Positions 1-6,691 of a stretch of DNA of 26,763 bases are shown in pieces. The notes beneath the pieces are model-generated. The model was not told the DNA's origin. It searched no databases and saw nothing but the letters and a program-made list of their open reading frames with translations. The DNA comes from a virus, in IMG/VR virus record IMGVR_UViG_3300037296_000293, positions 1-26,763 of that record. The stretch is one strand, 5' to 3'. Made by a program: the position numbers and the translations under genes. Position 1 is the stretch's first letter; every line of letters begins with the position of its first letter.

Positions 1-117
1 CTTCTTTCCTGCATCTTTCCACTCCTGAATTTGAGATTTACTCATTTTCGATACTCTAACTTTAACTACTTTTTTATCTGTAGTTTTTTCTTTCACTTCT
101 TTTTTTGCGTCGCTCAT
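1..117 (-). CDS. Partial tail-region protein, N-terminal 39 residues only
   Basis: An ATG at 115-117 opens a leftward reading frame that runs off the window. The visible N-terminus is very rich in lysine and acidic residues (MSDAKKEVKEKTTDKKVVKV and onward) and probably disordered at first. It follows the tube gene by 26 bp in the same direction and so belongs to the tail operon. In Mu-like phages the genes after the tube encode tape-measure chaperones and the tape measure, so a tail-assembly chaperone is a positional guess only. I recognise no motif in the visible part. Confidence 0.6.
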   Translation of the reverse strand, partial: MSDAKKEVKEKTTDKKVVKVRVSKMSKSQIQEWKDAGKK

Positions 118-143
118 TGCAATAAAGTATTTGAGATTAATAA

Positions 144-578
144 TTATCTTTTGTTCCAGGTAATGTGACTACAGATCATTTCAAACTTCTTAGTCGATTT
201 ACCTTCATTTTGTTTCCAATCCCGACCATTATTCTTGAATTTACAATTGTGAATAATGTCATTTCTAATAGCCCCATTCAAATCATAGATTGACGGAAAA
301 TCAAAGGCTGCGATATCTTGTAATCGTTGTCCAGGTTGTAAGCTATTTTCTAAAGCCATTACCTCTTCCACATAAAGTACTAGAGAAACAGTAGCTGTAT
401 AATTCTTTTCCTCATATCCTACGGGCATATTACCAGCACCGTGTGCATATTCCATATCCACATTATCATCGTAACTAACTTCTACGACTCCGTACAATAA
501 TTTCCCAAGTGGAGCGAATTTCATGTCGTTCCAACCGGTTAGCTTTCCAAATTTGTTAATAATTACTGGCTCAGTCAT
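144..578 (-). CDS. Probable tail tube protein
   Basis: This 144-residue protein lies directly downstream of the sheath gene and in the same direction, the standard sheath-tube order of contractile-tailed Mu-like phages. It is mostly beta-rich with a conserved-looking core (about residues 25-130) and a basic C-terminus, and it has no signal peptide or membrane segment, as expected of a tube protein that stacks as hexamers inside the sheath. The assignment depends on size and position more than on a motif. The start codon follows an unusual leader with three 11-bp-phased TTTAAA-like repeats, annotated separately. The alternative is another small tail completion protein. Confidence 0.6.
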   Translation of the reverse strand: MTEPVIINKFGKLTGWNDMKFAPLGKLLYGVVEVSYDDNVDMEYAHGAGNMPVGYEEKNYTATVSLVLYVEEVMALENSLQPGQRLQDIAAFDFPSIYDLNGAIRNDIIHNCKFKNNGRDWKQNEGKSTKKFEMICSHITWNKR

Positions 579-594
579 GACTTTTTATGTGTTG

Positions 595-622
595 TTTAAA
601 CAGTGTTTAAATAGTTCTTAAA
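595..622 (-). repeat. 11-bp-phased TTTAAA repeats in the tail tube leader
   Basis: Between the sheath stop and the tube start, hexamers TTTAAA, TTTAAA and CTTAAA begin at 595, 606 and 617, exactly 11 bp apart. Read in the sense (minus) direction the units are ATTTAAGAACT, ATTTAAACACT and GTTTAAACAAC. They resemble the leader repeats of the portal gene and of two early genes. Confidence 0.7.
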
Positions 623-628
623 TAATGA

Positions 629-1912
629 TTACAATGAGCTCACTAATGTGATTTCACTGTCAATTGATTTTGCATGACCAACAGGCTGAATTCTTAGCTT
701 AGTGGTCACTTTCTCGTTTGGTAAGAAAACTTTATTGATGATTTTAAAGTCAGGCTCGTTGCTAATCTCACCATCCTTATACATTTGGTTCACTCTCTCA
801 AAACCTCTAGCTTCCCAGATAGCAACGGTGCTAGGAGCAACAAAGCCATTCACAGCCAATCCAACCACCGATCTAATCTTAGTTACCAGGGCACGATTCA
901 AAATGCGCTTTGCTTTATTCCAAACCCTATTCCTTGAGATAGAATTGTAATCTGAAGCAATCGATACACACGTATGATCACCTGAGAAAAACACTCCTCC
1001 AATTGGAGAATTGATATTCGGATCTACAGGAAATCTACCTGCGTAGATGTATCCTTTATCATCCAATGCCTTTTGATCGGCAACCGACAATGCAGATACT
1101 TTTGTACCTGAACTCAAAGCTGCGCTCAACCATCTACCGGTAGCAGGATCAGTCAAAGGATAAGCCTCACGACCAGTTTTAGCAGCCACCGGCTTTAATA
1201 ATTCTAAGGATCCTAAATTTTCATGAACGCCTCGCATACACAAACTTCCAAGAGCAGTTCCAACAGCTGCATAAGGCTCAAAGGCTGCATTAGCAGTACT
1301 TACCCTTGGATCAGCAGCAATTACTACCGACACATTAGGTGCTGCCAACTCTCTCAAATCTTGAGCAGCGGCAATTGTACCGTTAAACTCTCTACCTTCA
1401 AGCAAAATAGCATCAAGGTCTAAACCTTCAATCCGCATGGCATCTACCAAGGCTTGAGCTTTAGGAATAGCAGCTATTACTTGAGAATCTAAGCCGTCTT
1501 CAAGAACAGAAGTATACTCTTCAGCAGGATTCAAAACCACCGCCAAAGCTTTGATTTCTCTTTTTGTGGATTCGTCTAACAACAATGCCGGAGCATTGGT
1601 AGCAGTTTCCAACATCGCACTCATGGTGGTACCTTGAGATACTAACATCACGTAAAGTGTGCCTTCAGGATTATCTACAAAAAACTCGTTGATGTGCTCA
1701 AAAACGAGTAAATCGTTATTGGCATCATAAGCCGCATTGATCCCTACAGCTTCAGCATCGCTAACCTGTATACATTTCAATATGGTGTTCAATGCAATTT
1801 TATCAACAACAGCAATACCACCCATTACGATGGCCATTACTTTATCTGTAGATTTCTCAACGCCGCCTGTGCCGCCTTGACCTTGTGTACTGTTTGGTCC
1901 TGTGAATCCCAT
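629..1912 (-). CDS. Contractile tail sheath protein, DUF2586-like
   Basis: This 427-residue protein resembles sheath proteins of Mu-like phages of Bacteroidota. It has a glycine-rich N-terminus (residues 1-18), an alpha/beta middle with VSVVIAADPRVS near residue 200, and a conserved sheath-like C-terminal part: the YAGRFPVDPN segment near residue 290, then the SRNRVWNKAKRILNRALVTK region near 325-345 and a C-terminal beta segment. The arginine-rich helix RNRVWNKAKR is typical of sheath proteins, which contract on infection. It is followed by the tube gene and preceded by an 11-bp perfect hairpin in the gap to the upstream gene. The ATG at 1910-1912 has an AT-rich leader without Shine-Dalgarno, as usual in this phylum. 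Confidence 0.75.
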   Translation of the reverse strand: MGFTGPNSTQGQGGTGGVEKSTDKVMAIVMGGIAVVDKIALNTILKCIQVSDAEAVGINAAYDANNDLLVFEHINEFFVDNPEGTLYVMLVSQGTTMSAMLETATNAPALLLDESTKREIKALAVVLNPAEEYTSVLEDGLDSQVIAAIPKAQALVDAMRIEGLDLDAILLEGREFNGTIAAAQDLRELAAPNVSVVIAADPRVSTANAAFEPYAAVGTALGSLCMRGVHENLGSLELLKPVAAKTGREAYPLTDPATGRWLSAALSSGTKVSALSVADQKALDDKGYIYAGRFPVDPNINSPIGGVFFSGDHTCVSIASDYNSISRNRVWNKAKRILNRALVTKIRSVVGLAVNGFVAPSTVAIWEARGFERVNQMYKDGEISNEPDFKIINKVFLPNEKVTTKLRIQPVGHAKSIDSEITLVSSL

Positions 1913-1934
1913 TGTTCAATTTTTGTATTTAGAT

Positions 1935-1962
1935 GATTAGCCAAGCCTTCACTTGGCTAATC
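1935..1962 (-). promoter_or_regulatory. Perfect 11-bp hairpin in the leader of the sheath gene
   Basis: GATTAGCCAAG (1935-1945) and CTTGGCTAATC (1952-1962) form a perfect 11-bp stem with a 6-base loop, 23 bp upstream of the sheath start. In the direction of transcription it is not followed by a T run, so an ordinary intrinsic terminator is unlikely. A role in mRNA 5'-end stability or processing fits better. Confidence 0.6.
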
Positions 1963-2001
1963 ACATTGTTTCACTTTATTTTTTATCTGTATTCGAGTAG
2001 A

Positions 2002-2499
2002 TTACTCAGCAGGAGTTTCTTCCTTTGGTGCTTTAGAATCTTCTTTGTCAGATTCCTCAGAACCTTCAGTACCTTCTATTTTATCAGAATTTACTTTTTC
2101 AGATTCAGCTTTCAAGGCTTCAATTCTATCATCGATAGCAGCTTTTCCACCCTTAGTATCTACCCATCCTTTGATCTTAATCAGGTCATCCTGATCATTT
2201 ATGATCTCAATCAATTCTTTCACTTCAGCAACTGTTTTCTCAGCCCATTGCTCTTGAATTGTTTTCTCAACTACCTTTTCAGGTGCAGCACCTACATTTT
2301 CTTTCTCAATAATGAATGAATGCTTTTTCAATTCAGCATCACCTCCGTGCACACTCCTAACATGGTTCTGTGCAGCATTCTCTTTTCCTTCTAGGAAAAT
2401 ATTACCATCAGTAATTGCAATTACACTTTTCACATCAGGATACTGTTCAAATACTTCAGCTGCCTGTTTGGTCATTTCTTCTTTGGAAAATGTTTTCAT
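2002..2499 (-). CDS. Unrecognised phage structural-region protein with acidic tail
   Basis: I place the start at the ATG at 2497-2499, which overlaps the upstream stop as ATGA; the open frame extends further but would overlap the upstream gene by about 80 bp. The 165-residue product has a compact N-terminal part (about residues 1-60, including QYPDVKSVIAITDGNIFLEG) and then a charged helical region. The last ~45 residues are dominated by E, D, K and S and are probably disordered. It lies between the lysis genes and the sheath gene. I do not recognise the family; a neck or assembly accessory protein is possible from position alone. Confidence 0.65.
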   Translation of the reverse strand: MKTFSKEEMTKQAAEVFEQYPDVKSVIAITDGNIFLEGKENAAQNHVRSVHGGDAELKKHSFIIEKENVGAAPEKVVEKTIQEQWAEKTVAEVKELIEIINDQDDLIKIKGWVDTKGGKAAIDDRIEALKAESEKVNSDKIEGTEGSEESDKEDSKAPKEETPAE

Positions 2500-3017
2500 T
2501 TTATAAATTTTATGATCGTGATTATTACTATCAAGGCTAATGCAAAACCGCCAATCCAAGCCAATGCTTGTTTCCACGGTGGAGTATATTCTTGTAGCTT
2601 TATTTGGGTCTTCTCAAGAGTTTCTATTCTTGATTTAAGTTTCGATATTAGAGTAACAGATAGTTGTAAATCTTTACTAATGGAGTCGCATTCCGCTATT
2701 CCTTTTAGATAGCCATTGGCTAGATCTATACTGATAGATGCATTCCGTTTGCCGGTGCTATTTACAGATGTAACCCGTTTTCCGTTTTGTTCCAGGTAGG
2801 GCACTAAATTGCTATCACAAATAACCTTTACCACAGTAATGGCAGTATCAGCAGCAATGTAAATGGTCGTATCCTTCCATTTAGTTTCAATAGTTACCTC
2901 AGTGCTATCTTGGATAGTTCGAGTATTCGTTTCCGTAATCACTCGATTACAAGAAGTCAAAGCAGCGATCACCAAAACGGCTAAAACAACGGCTATATAT
3001 TTTGTAGTTAGTTCCAT
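2496..3017 (-). CDS. Probable unimolecular spanin (u-spanin)
   Basis: This 173-residue protein has a lipoprotein signal (hydrophobic stretch at residues 8-20 ending LTSC, with C23 the likely lipidated residue). It has a middle of predicted beta and helical segments (residues 24-145) and one C-terminal membrane segment (about 152-170, ALALIVIITII) ending in basic residues. An outer-membrane lipid anchor plus a C-terminal inner-membrane segment in one chain is the layout of u-spanins such as T1 gp11, which fuse inner and outer membranes in the last lysis step. It overlaps the end of the endolysin gene by 10 bp and the next start by 4 bp, so it belongs to the lysis cassette. The topology is clear; the function is inferred from family and position. 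Confidence 0.72.
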   Translation of the reverse strand: MELTTKYIAVVLAVLVIAALTSCNRVITETNTRTIQDSTEVTIETKWKDTTIYIAADTAITVVKVICDSNLVPYLEQNGKRVTSVNSTGKRNASISIDLANGYLKGIAECDSISKDLQLSVTLISKLKSRIETLEKTQIKLQEYTPPWKQALAWIGGFALALIVIITIIKFIK

Positions 3018-3562
3018 CTGCTTGTTTGATAAATCTGCTTTGATAACCTTCTTTTTCTATAAACACCATCACCTTCACGGCTTCCGGCTTCGTTTGTATT
3101 TCCTTCTATGGTAATTGTAGTTGCACCTGGCACTTCAATTATTCCTACGTGAGCAATGCGGTTTTTACTTCTAAAGTAAATCCCAAATACATCACCTGGC
3201 TTTGCATTCTTGACCAACCGATCTCTGGGCAACCAACTAGGACTCCATGCCGATTTAGCACCGGTAACTCCAGCCTGATCATGCACCCATGATACAAATG
3301 CAGCACACCATGCATATCCTTTGTCTAGTCCTACAGAATTGAGGTATTTCGTTACTTCAACACCGTCATTCTTTCCAGTCAATTCTCTAACTCCGATCTG
3401 CGAAGCTGCAATAGTGATTATTGCATCAGCATGCTCTAAGTTTGAATGACTATCAGTAGTCTCAATTACATTACAACCGCTATCTATATCGATAGTAAAG
3501 CCACTAGATACGCTGCTACAAAAAAGCAGTATAAGCATAGCGACAATCGTATTTTTTGCCAT
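3008..3562 (-). CDS. Secreted endolysin, CHAP/NlpC-P60-type cysteine peptidase or amidase
   Basis: The 184-residue protein carries an N-terminal signal (residues 1-21, a hydrophobic run after MAKN). The peptidoglycan hydrolase domain starts near residue 45. Key features are the AWCAAFVSW motif with nucleophile C86, RIAHVGIIE with H138, and a polar IEGNTN segment at 152-157 that would complete the active site, the pattern of CHAP domains of the TIGR02594 type. It lies after the holin gene and before the likely u-spanin gene. Its first 79 bp overlap the end of the holin gene in another frame, so its export signal is encoded inside the holin gene. Export by Sec would make lysis timing depend on release or activation, as with signal-arrest endolysins. 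Confidence 0.85.
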   Translation of the reverse strand: MAKNTIVAMLILLFCSSVSSGFTIDIDSGCNVIETTDSHSNLEHADAIITIAASQIGVRELTGKNDGVEVTKYLNSVGLDKGYAWCAAFVSWVHDQAGVTGAKSAWSPSWLPRDRLVKNAKPGDVFGIYFRSKNRIAHVGIIEVPGATTITIEGNTNEAGSREGDGVYRKRRLSKQIYQTSRWN

Positions 3563-3822
3563 TCGTCCAAAGCTTTGTAGTCGAGATTAAATCCCAACGG
3601 GTTATTAAAATAGTTGAATACAAAAGGGAATACTACTCGAACTCCCAACCATGCAGCCGTATTGATGCACAATACATAAATAGCAGCCACACTCAACGAT
3701 TGAAGTACACCGGCATCATAAATACCGGCTGTTGGATCCAACCATCTTAATGCAACCGGTGAGAACCAGAAGATCAAGATTGCCAAAGGAATTCCAATTA
3801 TTTCGTTGATGTACTTTTTCAT
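3484..3822 (-). CDS. Holin-like membrane protein
   Basis: The 112-residue protein has three hydrophobic segments (about residues 8-25, 42-70 and 92-111) with a short charged loop KALDEWQKIR before the last one. Small size, multiple membrane spans and position immediately before the endolysin gene support a holin that permeabilises the inner membrane. The start overlaps the preceding stop as ATGA, which suggests translational coupling. The last 79 bp also encode the signal peptide of the endolysin. No specific holin family is recognised. Confidence 0.68.
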   Translation of the reverse strand: MKKYINEIIGIPLAILIFWFSPVALRWLDPTAGIYDAGVLQSLSVAAIYVLCINTAAWLGVRVVFPFVFNYFNNPLGFNLDYKALDEWQKIRLSLCLYCFFVAAYLVALLSI

Positions 3823-4127
3823 TTCTCTTTTAGTTTTGAAGCGTTTTCCTTCCAGAAATCACCAATCTTTTTTTCACGGTCTAACTGACCATCCTGAAGA
3901 ACTTTAATAGCCTTGGTATTGCTATCCACATCTCCTCTTAAGTTTTCAAACTCAGTACGAGTTCGAACATCCATCACCTTTACATCCGTTCTAATGTCTT
4001 GAATCACATCAAGAGCCTCGTTAAACTTGGTATTGATCTGAATCAAAAAGAAGCTTACTATGGTTAGTAGAATGGTTATAAACGAACCAATCACACCTCT
4101 AATCGTATCATTCATTTGAAAACTCAT
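3819..4127 (-). CDS. Small membrane protein with coiled coil, haemolysin XhlA/holin-accessory type
   Basis: I choose the ATG at 4125-4127 (protein begins MSFQMNDTIRGV); the longer GTG-initiated frame would start inside a REP-like palindrome. The 102-residue product has one N-terminal membrane segment (about residues 12-32) and then a heptad-rich coiled coil with DVIQDIRTDVKVMDVRTRTE and NTKAIKVLQD, ending in lysines. This layout is that of XhlA-type lysis accessory proteins encoded beside holins. It is the first gene of the lysis cassette and follows a tRNA and a REP-like palindrome. It could instead be an antiholin or a small structural protein. Confidence 0.65.
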   Translation of the reverse strand: MSFQMNDTIRGVIGSFITILLTIVSFFLIQINTKFNEALDVIQDIRTDVKVMDVRTRTEFENLRGDVDSNTKAIKVLQDGQLDREKKIGDFWKENASKLKEK

Positions 4128-4145
4128 TGTTATATTAATTTTCTC

Positions 4146-4175
4146 GTTTGTCACATTGAGCGACAGCCGAAATGT
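4146..4175 (-). repeat. REP-like palindrome, copy 1
   Basis: The element has arms ACATT (4153-4157) and AATGT (4171-4175) around the conserved-looking core GAGCGACAGCCGA. It is closely related to the element at 23413-23441 and resembles the GTCACA-TGAGCG-CCGAA-TGT palindromes scattered through Bacteroidetes chromosomes. It lies between the tRNA and the lysis genes, 2 bases past the tRNA 3' end. Confidence 0.72.
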
Positions 4176-4177
4176 AG

Positions 4178-4250
4178 TAGCGAGAGGGGGACTCGAACCC
4201 CCGACCTCTAGGGTATGAACCTAGCGAGCTACCAACTGCTCTACCTCGCA
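4178..4250 (-). tRNA. tRNA with CAU anticodon, initiator (fMet)-like
   Basis: The 73 bases fold as a canonical cloverleaf on the minus strand. D-stem is GAGC/GCTC, anticodon stem CTAGG/CCTAG with loop TTCATAC (anticodon CAT), variable loop AGGTC, and T-arm GGGGG-TTCGAGT-CCCCC. CCA is not encoded. Initiator-type features are the unpaired T1-T72 end, purine-pyrimidine A11-T24 in the D-stem (elongators normally have pyrimidine-purine) and a D-arm and variable loop like those of bacterial tRNA-fMet. It departs from classical initiators in the anticodon stem, where positions 29-31/39-41 are AGG/CCT instead of GGG/CCC. It lies between coat and lysis genes and would be cut from the late mRNA. Confidence 0.93.
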
Positions 4251-4259
4251 AGACCTTTA

Positions 4260-5300
4260 TTAAGAGTTTAGCTTATTTAAGATTGCACCAATTCCTGCTT
4301 GCTTCACAGGAAGAACTACATTCCATAATCTAGCGCCAAACAATGATTGTCTGTTTTGTGGATCCGCTTTCGCTTCCGCTAAGAAAGCTTCGATATCTCC
4401 ATTGGCTCTAACCGTTCTTGGAGCGTAGTAAAATACCGATGCATTAACATCTGTAGTTAAAGCTGTAGCTCCAAAAGCTTTCTTGGTTTTTGCAACTGCA
4501 TAAGTTACATTATAGACATCTTCGTAAATCTTGAAACCTGCATATTTCTCTACAATAGCACCTTCTTTGTGATTATTGTAACGATCCATCAACGAACCAT
4601 CATTGATCAACAAGTCTCCGATGTGATCTCCACATAACACAAGAACTCTACCTTCCAAAGGATAACCTGCATTGGTTAATCGAGTCTTAGCCTTAACCAA
4701 GTCATCATAACACAATGTAAATCTTCCATCTCTAGCAGTTCCTGAACATTCAATTACTGGAGTAGCTGATGTATCAGATGCTGGTGCCAAAGAGTGAAGT
4801 CCTAAGATTGCAGCCTTTTCTTCAAGCGCCATTCTGTGCTTATCTCTATAGATAGATACTTTATCGTAAGACAATGCATACAACTCATCACGAGTAACCT
4901 TGGTATTGACTGTATCGAATTTCTTTAAACTGATCGGTAAATTATCATCCGATCCGGCAACTACACTAATCGGATAAGAAGTGTTATTTACCAACACATC
5001 AGGATCAACACCTATTTCTGTCAGGTTGATAATATTGTTATTCACATAGTCATTCTTGCTAGGTATAGTTTCCAAGAACTTATGCTCAAACCTGAGTTCT
5101 CGAACTAACTCCGTTTCAATCATAGACTGAAGAACTACTGCTGAAGCCACTGATACTTGAGGCACAAAACTCAAAGCGTACGATACGCCAATACATGCTC
5201 CTACGGTTGCTACAGGATCAGTTCCCATACCTTGAGCTACTGCCGTTCCGAATATTACGCTTAACAATAAGCTAAAAATGATTTTGATTGCTATTTTCAC
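4260..5300 (-). CDS. Major capsid (coat) protein, Mu gpT-like role
   Basis: The 346-residue protein lies after the protease/scaffold gene. Its C-terminal half resembles HK97-fold coat proteins of Mu-like phages: a GRVLVLCGDHIGDLL segment near residue 220, a KYAGFKIYEDVY segment near 255, and a closing FYYAPRTVRANGDIEAFLAEA...SLFGARLWNVVLPVKQAGIGAI region that looks like the A-domain end. The frame starts with GTG at 5298-5300. The first 24 residues (MKIAIKIIFSLLLSVIFGTA then VAQG) look exactly like a Sec signal peptide, which is odd for a cytoplasmic coat protein. A start at M25 (MGTDPVATVG) or removal of the leader by the phage protease are alternatives. A perfect hairpin lies upstream and a tRNA 10 bp downstream. 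Confidence 0.8.
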   Translation of the reverse strand: MKIAIKIIFSLLLSVIFGTAVAQGMGTDPVATVGACIGVSYALSFVPQVSVASAVVLQSMIETELVRELRFEHKFLETIPSKNDYVNNNIINLTEIGVDPDVLVNNTSYPISVVAGSDDNLPISLKKFDTVNTKVTRDELYALSYDKVSIYRDKHRMALEEKAAILGLHSLAPASDTSATPVIECSGTARDGRFTLCYDDLVKAKTRLTNAGYPLEGRVLVLCGDHIGDLLINDGSLMDRYNNHKEGAIVEKYAGFKIYEDVYNVTYAVAKTKKAFGATALTTDVNASVFYYAPRTVRANGDIEAFLAEAKADPQNRQSLFGARLWNVVLPVKQAGIGAILNKLNS

Positions 5301-5367
5301 GATTTCTGTTTTTAAGTTTTTTTACTAATTATAAATTGGTCGTTGCTCCGATTTGTAATGAGTTATA

Positions 5368-5393
5368 ATTGGGCTTGCCGAAACAAGCCCAAT
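5368..5393 (-). promoter_or_regulatory. Perfect 10-bp hairpin between protease/scaffold and coat genes
   Basis: ATTGGGCTTG (5368-5377) and CAAGCCCAAT (5384-5393) form a perfect 10-bp stem with a 6-base loop, just past the protease stop and about 68 bp before the coat start. The sequence after the stem in the transcribed direction is not T-rich, so strong termination is not expected. mRNA processing or stabilisation of the coat message is a plausible role. Confidence 0.6.
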
Positions 5394-5396
5394 CAA

Positions 5397-5882
5397 TTAT
5401 TTTATTGACTTCTTGTAAGCCGCATGCAGTTTCAGAAACTTTGCTTCATCCGACTTTGCCATTGCCTTCAAACCTTCAGGATCTTTATCCCTGTAGTCAT
5501 CATAAGTCCAGTTAGCACGATCAGGATCTTCATCCGAATGATTCTCCTGACTTCCGGCAGGAATACTAGCCGTTGGCTTTTTTGGAGCTGGCATACCGGC
5601 AAAGATGTTTTCCAATGCCTCAGCACCAGAAGTCTCACCTACAGATGCGTAAAGCTTTCTGTTATCAGGCGTATCCTTCAACTTTTTAGCAGTTACAGCA
5701 GCATCAATTGCAGCATTAGTTCTAGTCGTATTCGACACTTTCTTTTCTTCAGCTTGAGATTTCGTCAGCTGCTCGTATAAAGCCGCATTCGTTTTCAACT
5801 GGTTAATTTTGGCGTTCACCTCAGATTCAGTGGCCGTGTTTGGATCAAGGCCAACTGTAGCGGCCAAAATTTTTAATTCCAT
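5397..5882 (-). CDS. Possible nested scaffold protein (internal start in the protease gene)
   Basis: An in-frame ATG at 5880-5882 (residue 247 of the protease, MELKILAATVGLDPN) lies exactly at the linker between peptidase and scaffold domains. It is preceded by AT-rich sequence resembling other leaders of this phage. Mu and lambda make free scaffold from an internal start of the protease gene, and the 161-residue product here would match that arrangement. Its C-terminus contains DEDPDRANWTYDDYRDKDPE. No separate initiation signal can be proven from sequence. Confidence 0.35.
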   Translation of the reverse strand: MELKILAATVGLDPNTATESEVNAKINQLKTNAALYEQLTKSQAEEKKVSNTTRTNAAIDAAVTAKKLKDTPDNRKLYASVGETSGAEALENIFAGMPAPKKPTASIPAGSQENHSDEDPDRANWTYDDYRDKDPEGLKAMAKSDEAKFLKLHAAYKKSIK

Positions 5883-6620
5883 GTCTGTATTATTATTCGG
5901 GTTAAAATTTTTCGGGTTGGGGTTTTCAAATGCGGCAGCTATACTTGGAGGAATATCCTTGTAGCATGCTTTAATGTTCATTATATCGCTCGCATCGATA
6001 ATAACTGCCTCACCAATCTCATCTACAAAACCGTGAGATTTGGCAACTTCAGGAGTCATCCAATTATCATTCTTGATAACATCTTTGATATATTGCTCAG
6101 ATTTGCCAGTCTTTTTTACATAAAGAGCAATCATGGCATTTTGCACATTTCTCAATAATGCAAGTCCACTTTCCACTTCATCCTCATTACCATCTATTGA
6201 AAGCAATGGTCTGTGAAACATCCATTGCGTATTCGATGCTGAGATAACTTTGTTAAATCTTGAAGTAAGAATTGTTCCTGCGCTTGCGCAAACAGCTCCA
6301 GTTCTGCATACTTCTGAAGTACCTGGAAAGCGATCTAAAATATTGTTGATCTCAAAAGCATCGAATGTTGAACCACCGAAAGTGTTCACGTATCCTTCAA
6401 TACTCGTAACACCTTTACTGATCAATGAATCTATAGTTTCCTTAAATCTTTCAGCATTCGCTTGCCAGCTTCCGATATCACCTATAATCGATACTAAAGC
6501 AGAATCACCAGTTACTTCAGCTGTAATATTAAACAGCCTTTGTCCGGTGACTGCTTTTACAGCCGATGCCAATATTTGTATAGGGATTTCTCGTTTCATT
6601 GGGACAAAGGTTGTACTCAT
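5397..6620 (-). CDS. Head maturation protease (ClpP/S49-like) with C-terminal scaffold
   Basis: The 407-residue protein has an N-terminal serine peptidase domain (about residues 30-215) of the ClpP class: VNTFGGSTFDAFEINN at 78-93, nucleophile S113 in CASAG (111-115), H136 in MFHRPL and D200 in GFVDEIGEA as likely triad. After an asparagine/proline linker (232-246) the C-terminal 160 residues are helical and charged, as in capsid scaffolds. This is the protease-scaffold layout of Mu gpI/gpZ. It would cleave scaffold and coat during prohead maturation. It is the first gene of the leftward late operon, reading from the divergent control region at 6.62-6.74 kb, and precedes the coat gene. Confidence 0.88.
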   Translation of the reverse strand: MSTTFVPMKREIPIQILASAVKAVTGQRLFNITAEVTGDSALVSIIGDIGSWQANAERFKETIDSLISKGVTSIEGYVNTFGGSTFDAFEINNILDRFPGTSEVCRTGAVCASAGTILTSRFNKVISASNTQWMFHRPLLSIDGNEDEVESGLALLRNVQNAMIALYVKKTGKSEQYIKDVIKNDNWMTPEVAKSHGFVDEIGEAVIIDASDIMNIKACYKDIPPSIAAAFENPNPKNFNPNNNTDMELKILAATVGLDPNTATESEVNAKINQLKTNAALYEQLTKSQAEEKKVSNTTRTNAAIDAAVTAKKLKDTPDNRKLYASVGETSGAEALENIFAGMPAPKKPTASIPAGSQENHSDEDPDRANWTYDDYRDKDPEGLKAMAKSDEAKFLKLHAAYKKSIK

Positions 6621-6650
6621 CTGAACCCTATGCCAAACCGACTACAGCCG

Positions 6651-6691
6651 TTCTGTGATTTCACCCCTTAATTCTGTGAATATTCACAGAA
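6651..6691. promoter_or_regulatory. Operator-like palindrome and half-site at the divergent late control region
   Basis: A perfect 20-bp palindrome TTCTGTGAATATTCACAGAA occupies 6672-6691. A related site, TTCTGTGATTTCAC, occupies 6651-6664, its TTCTGTGA starting exactly 21 bp (two helical turns) upstream of the first. Both lie in the 121-bp gap between the leftward protease gene and the rightward terminase gene, so one dimeric regulator could control both late operons. The regulator is unknown. Confidence 0.7.

Noticed and set aside
595-622. CRISPR interpretation of the short repeats
   Set aside because: Units are 11 bp without spacers of constant length, no cas genes are present; they are phased binding-site-like arrays.
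702-950. Plus-strand open frames inside the sheath gene (also 1223-1423, 1933-2319)
   Set aside because: They lie opposite strong minus-strand genes, have low-complexity hydrophobic or serine-rich products and no leader; they are shadows.
1935-1962. Intrinsic terminator
   Set aside because: No T run follows the stem in the direction of transcription and the sheath gene starts only 23 bp later.
2500-2577. N-terminal extension of the acidic-tail protein
   Set aside because: It would overlap the u-spanin gene by about 80 bp, while the internal ATG gives the usual ATGA overlap.
4178-4250. Reading the tRNA as elongator tRNA-Met or tRNA-Ile2
   Set aside because: The D-stem has A11-T24 and position 1-72 is unpaired, both initiator features, although the anticodon stem AGG/CCT leaves some doubt.
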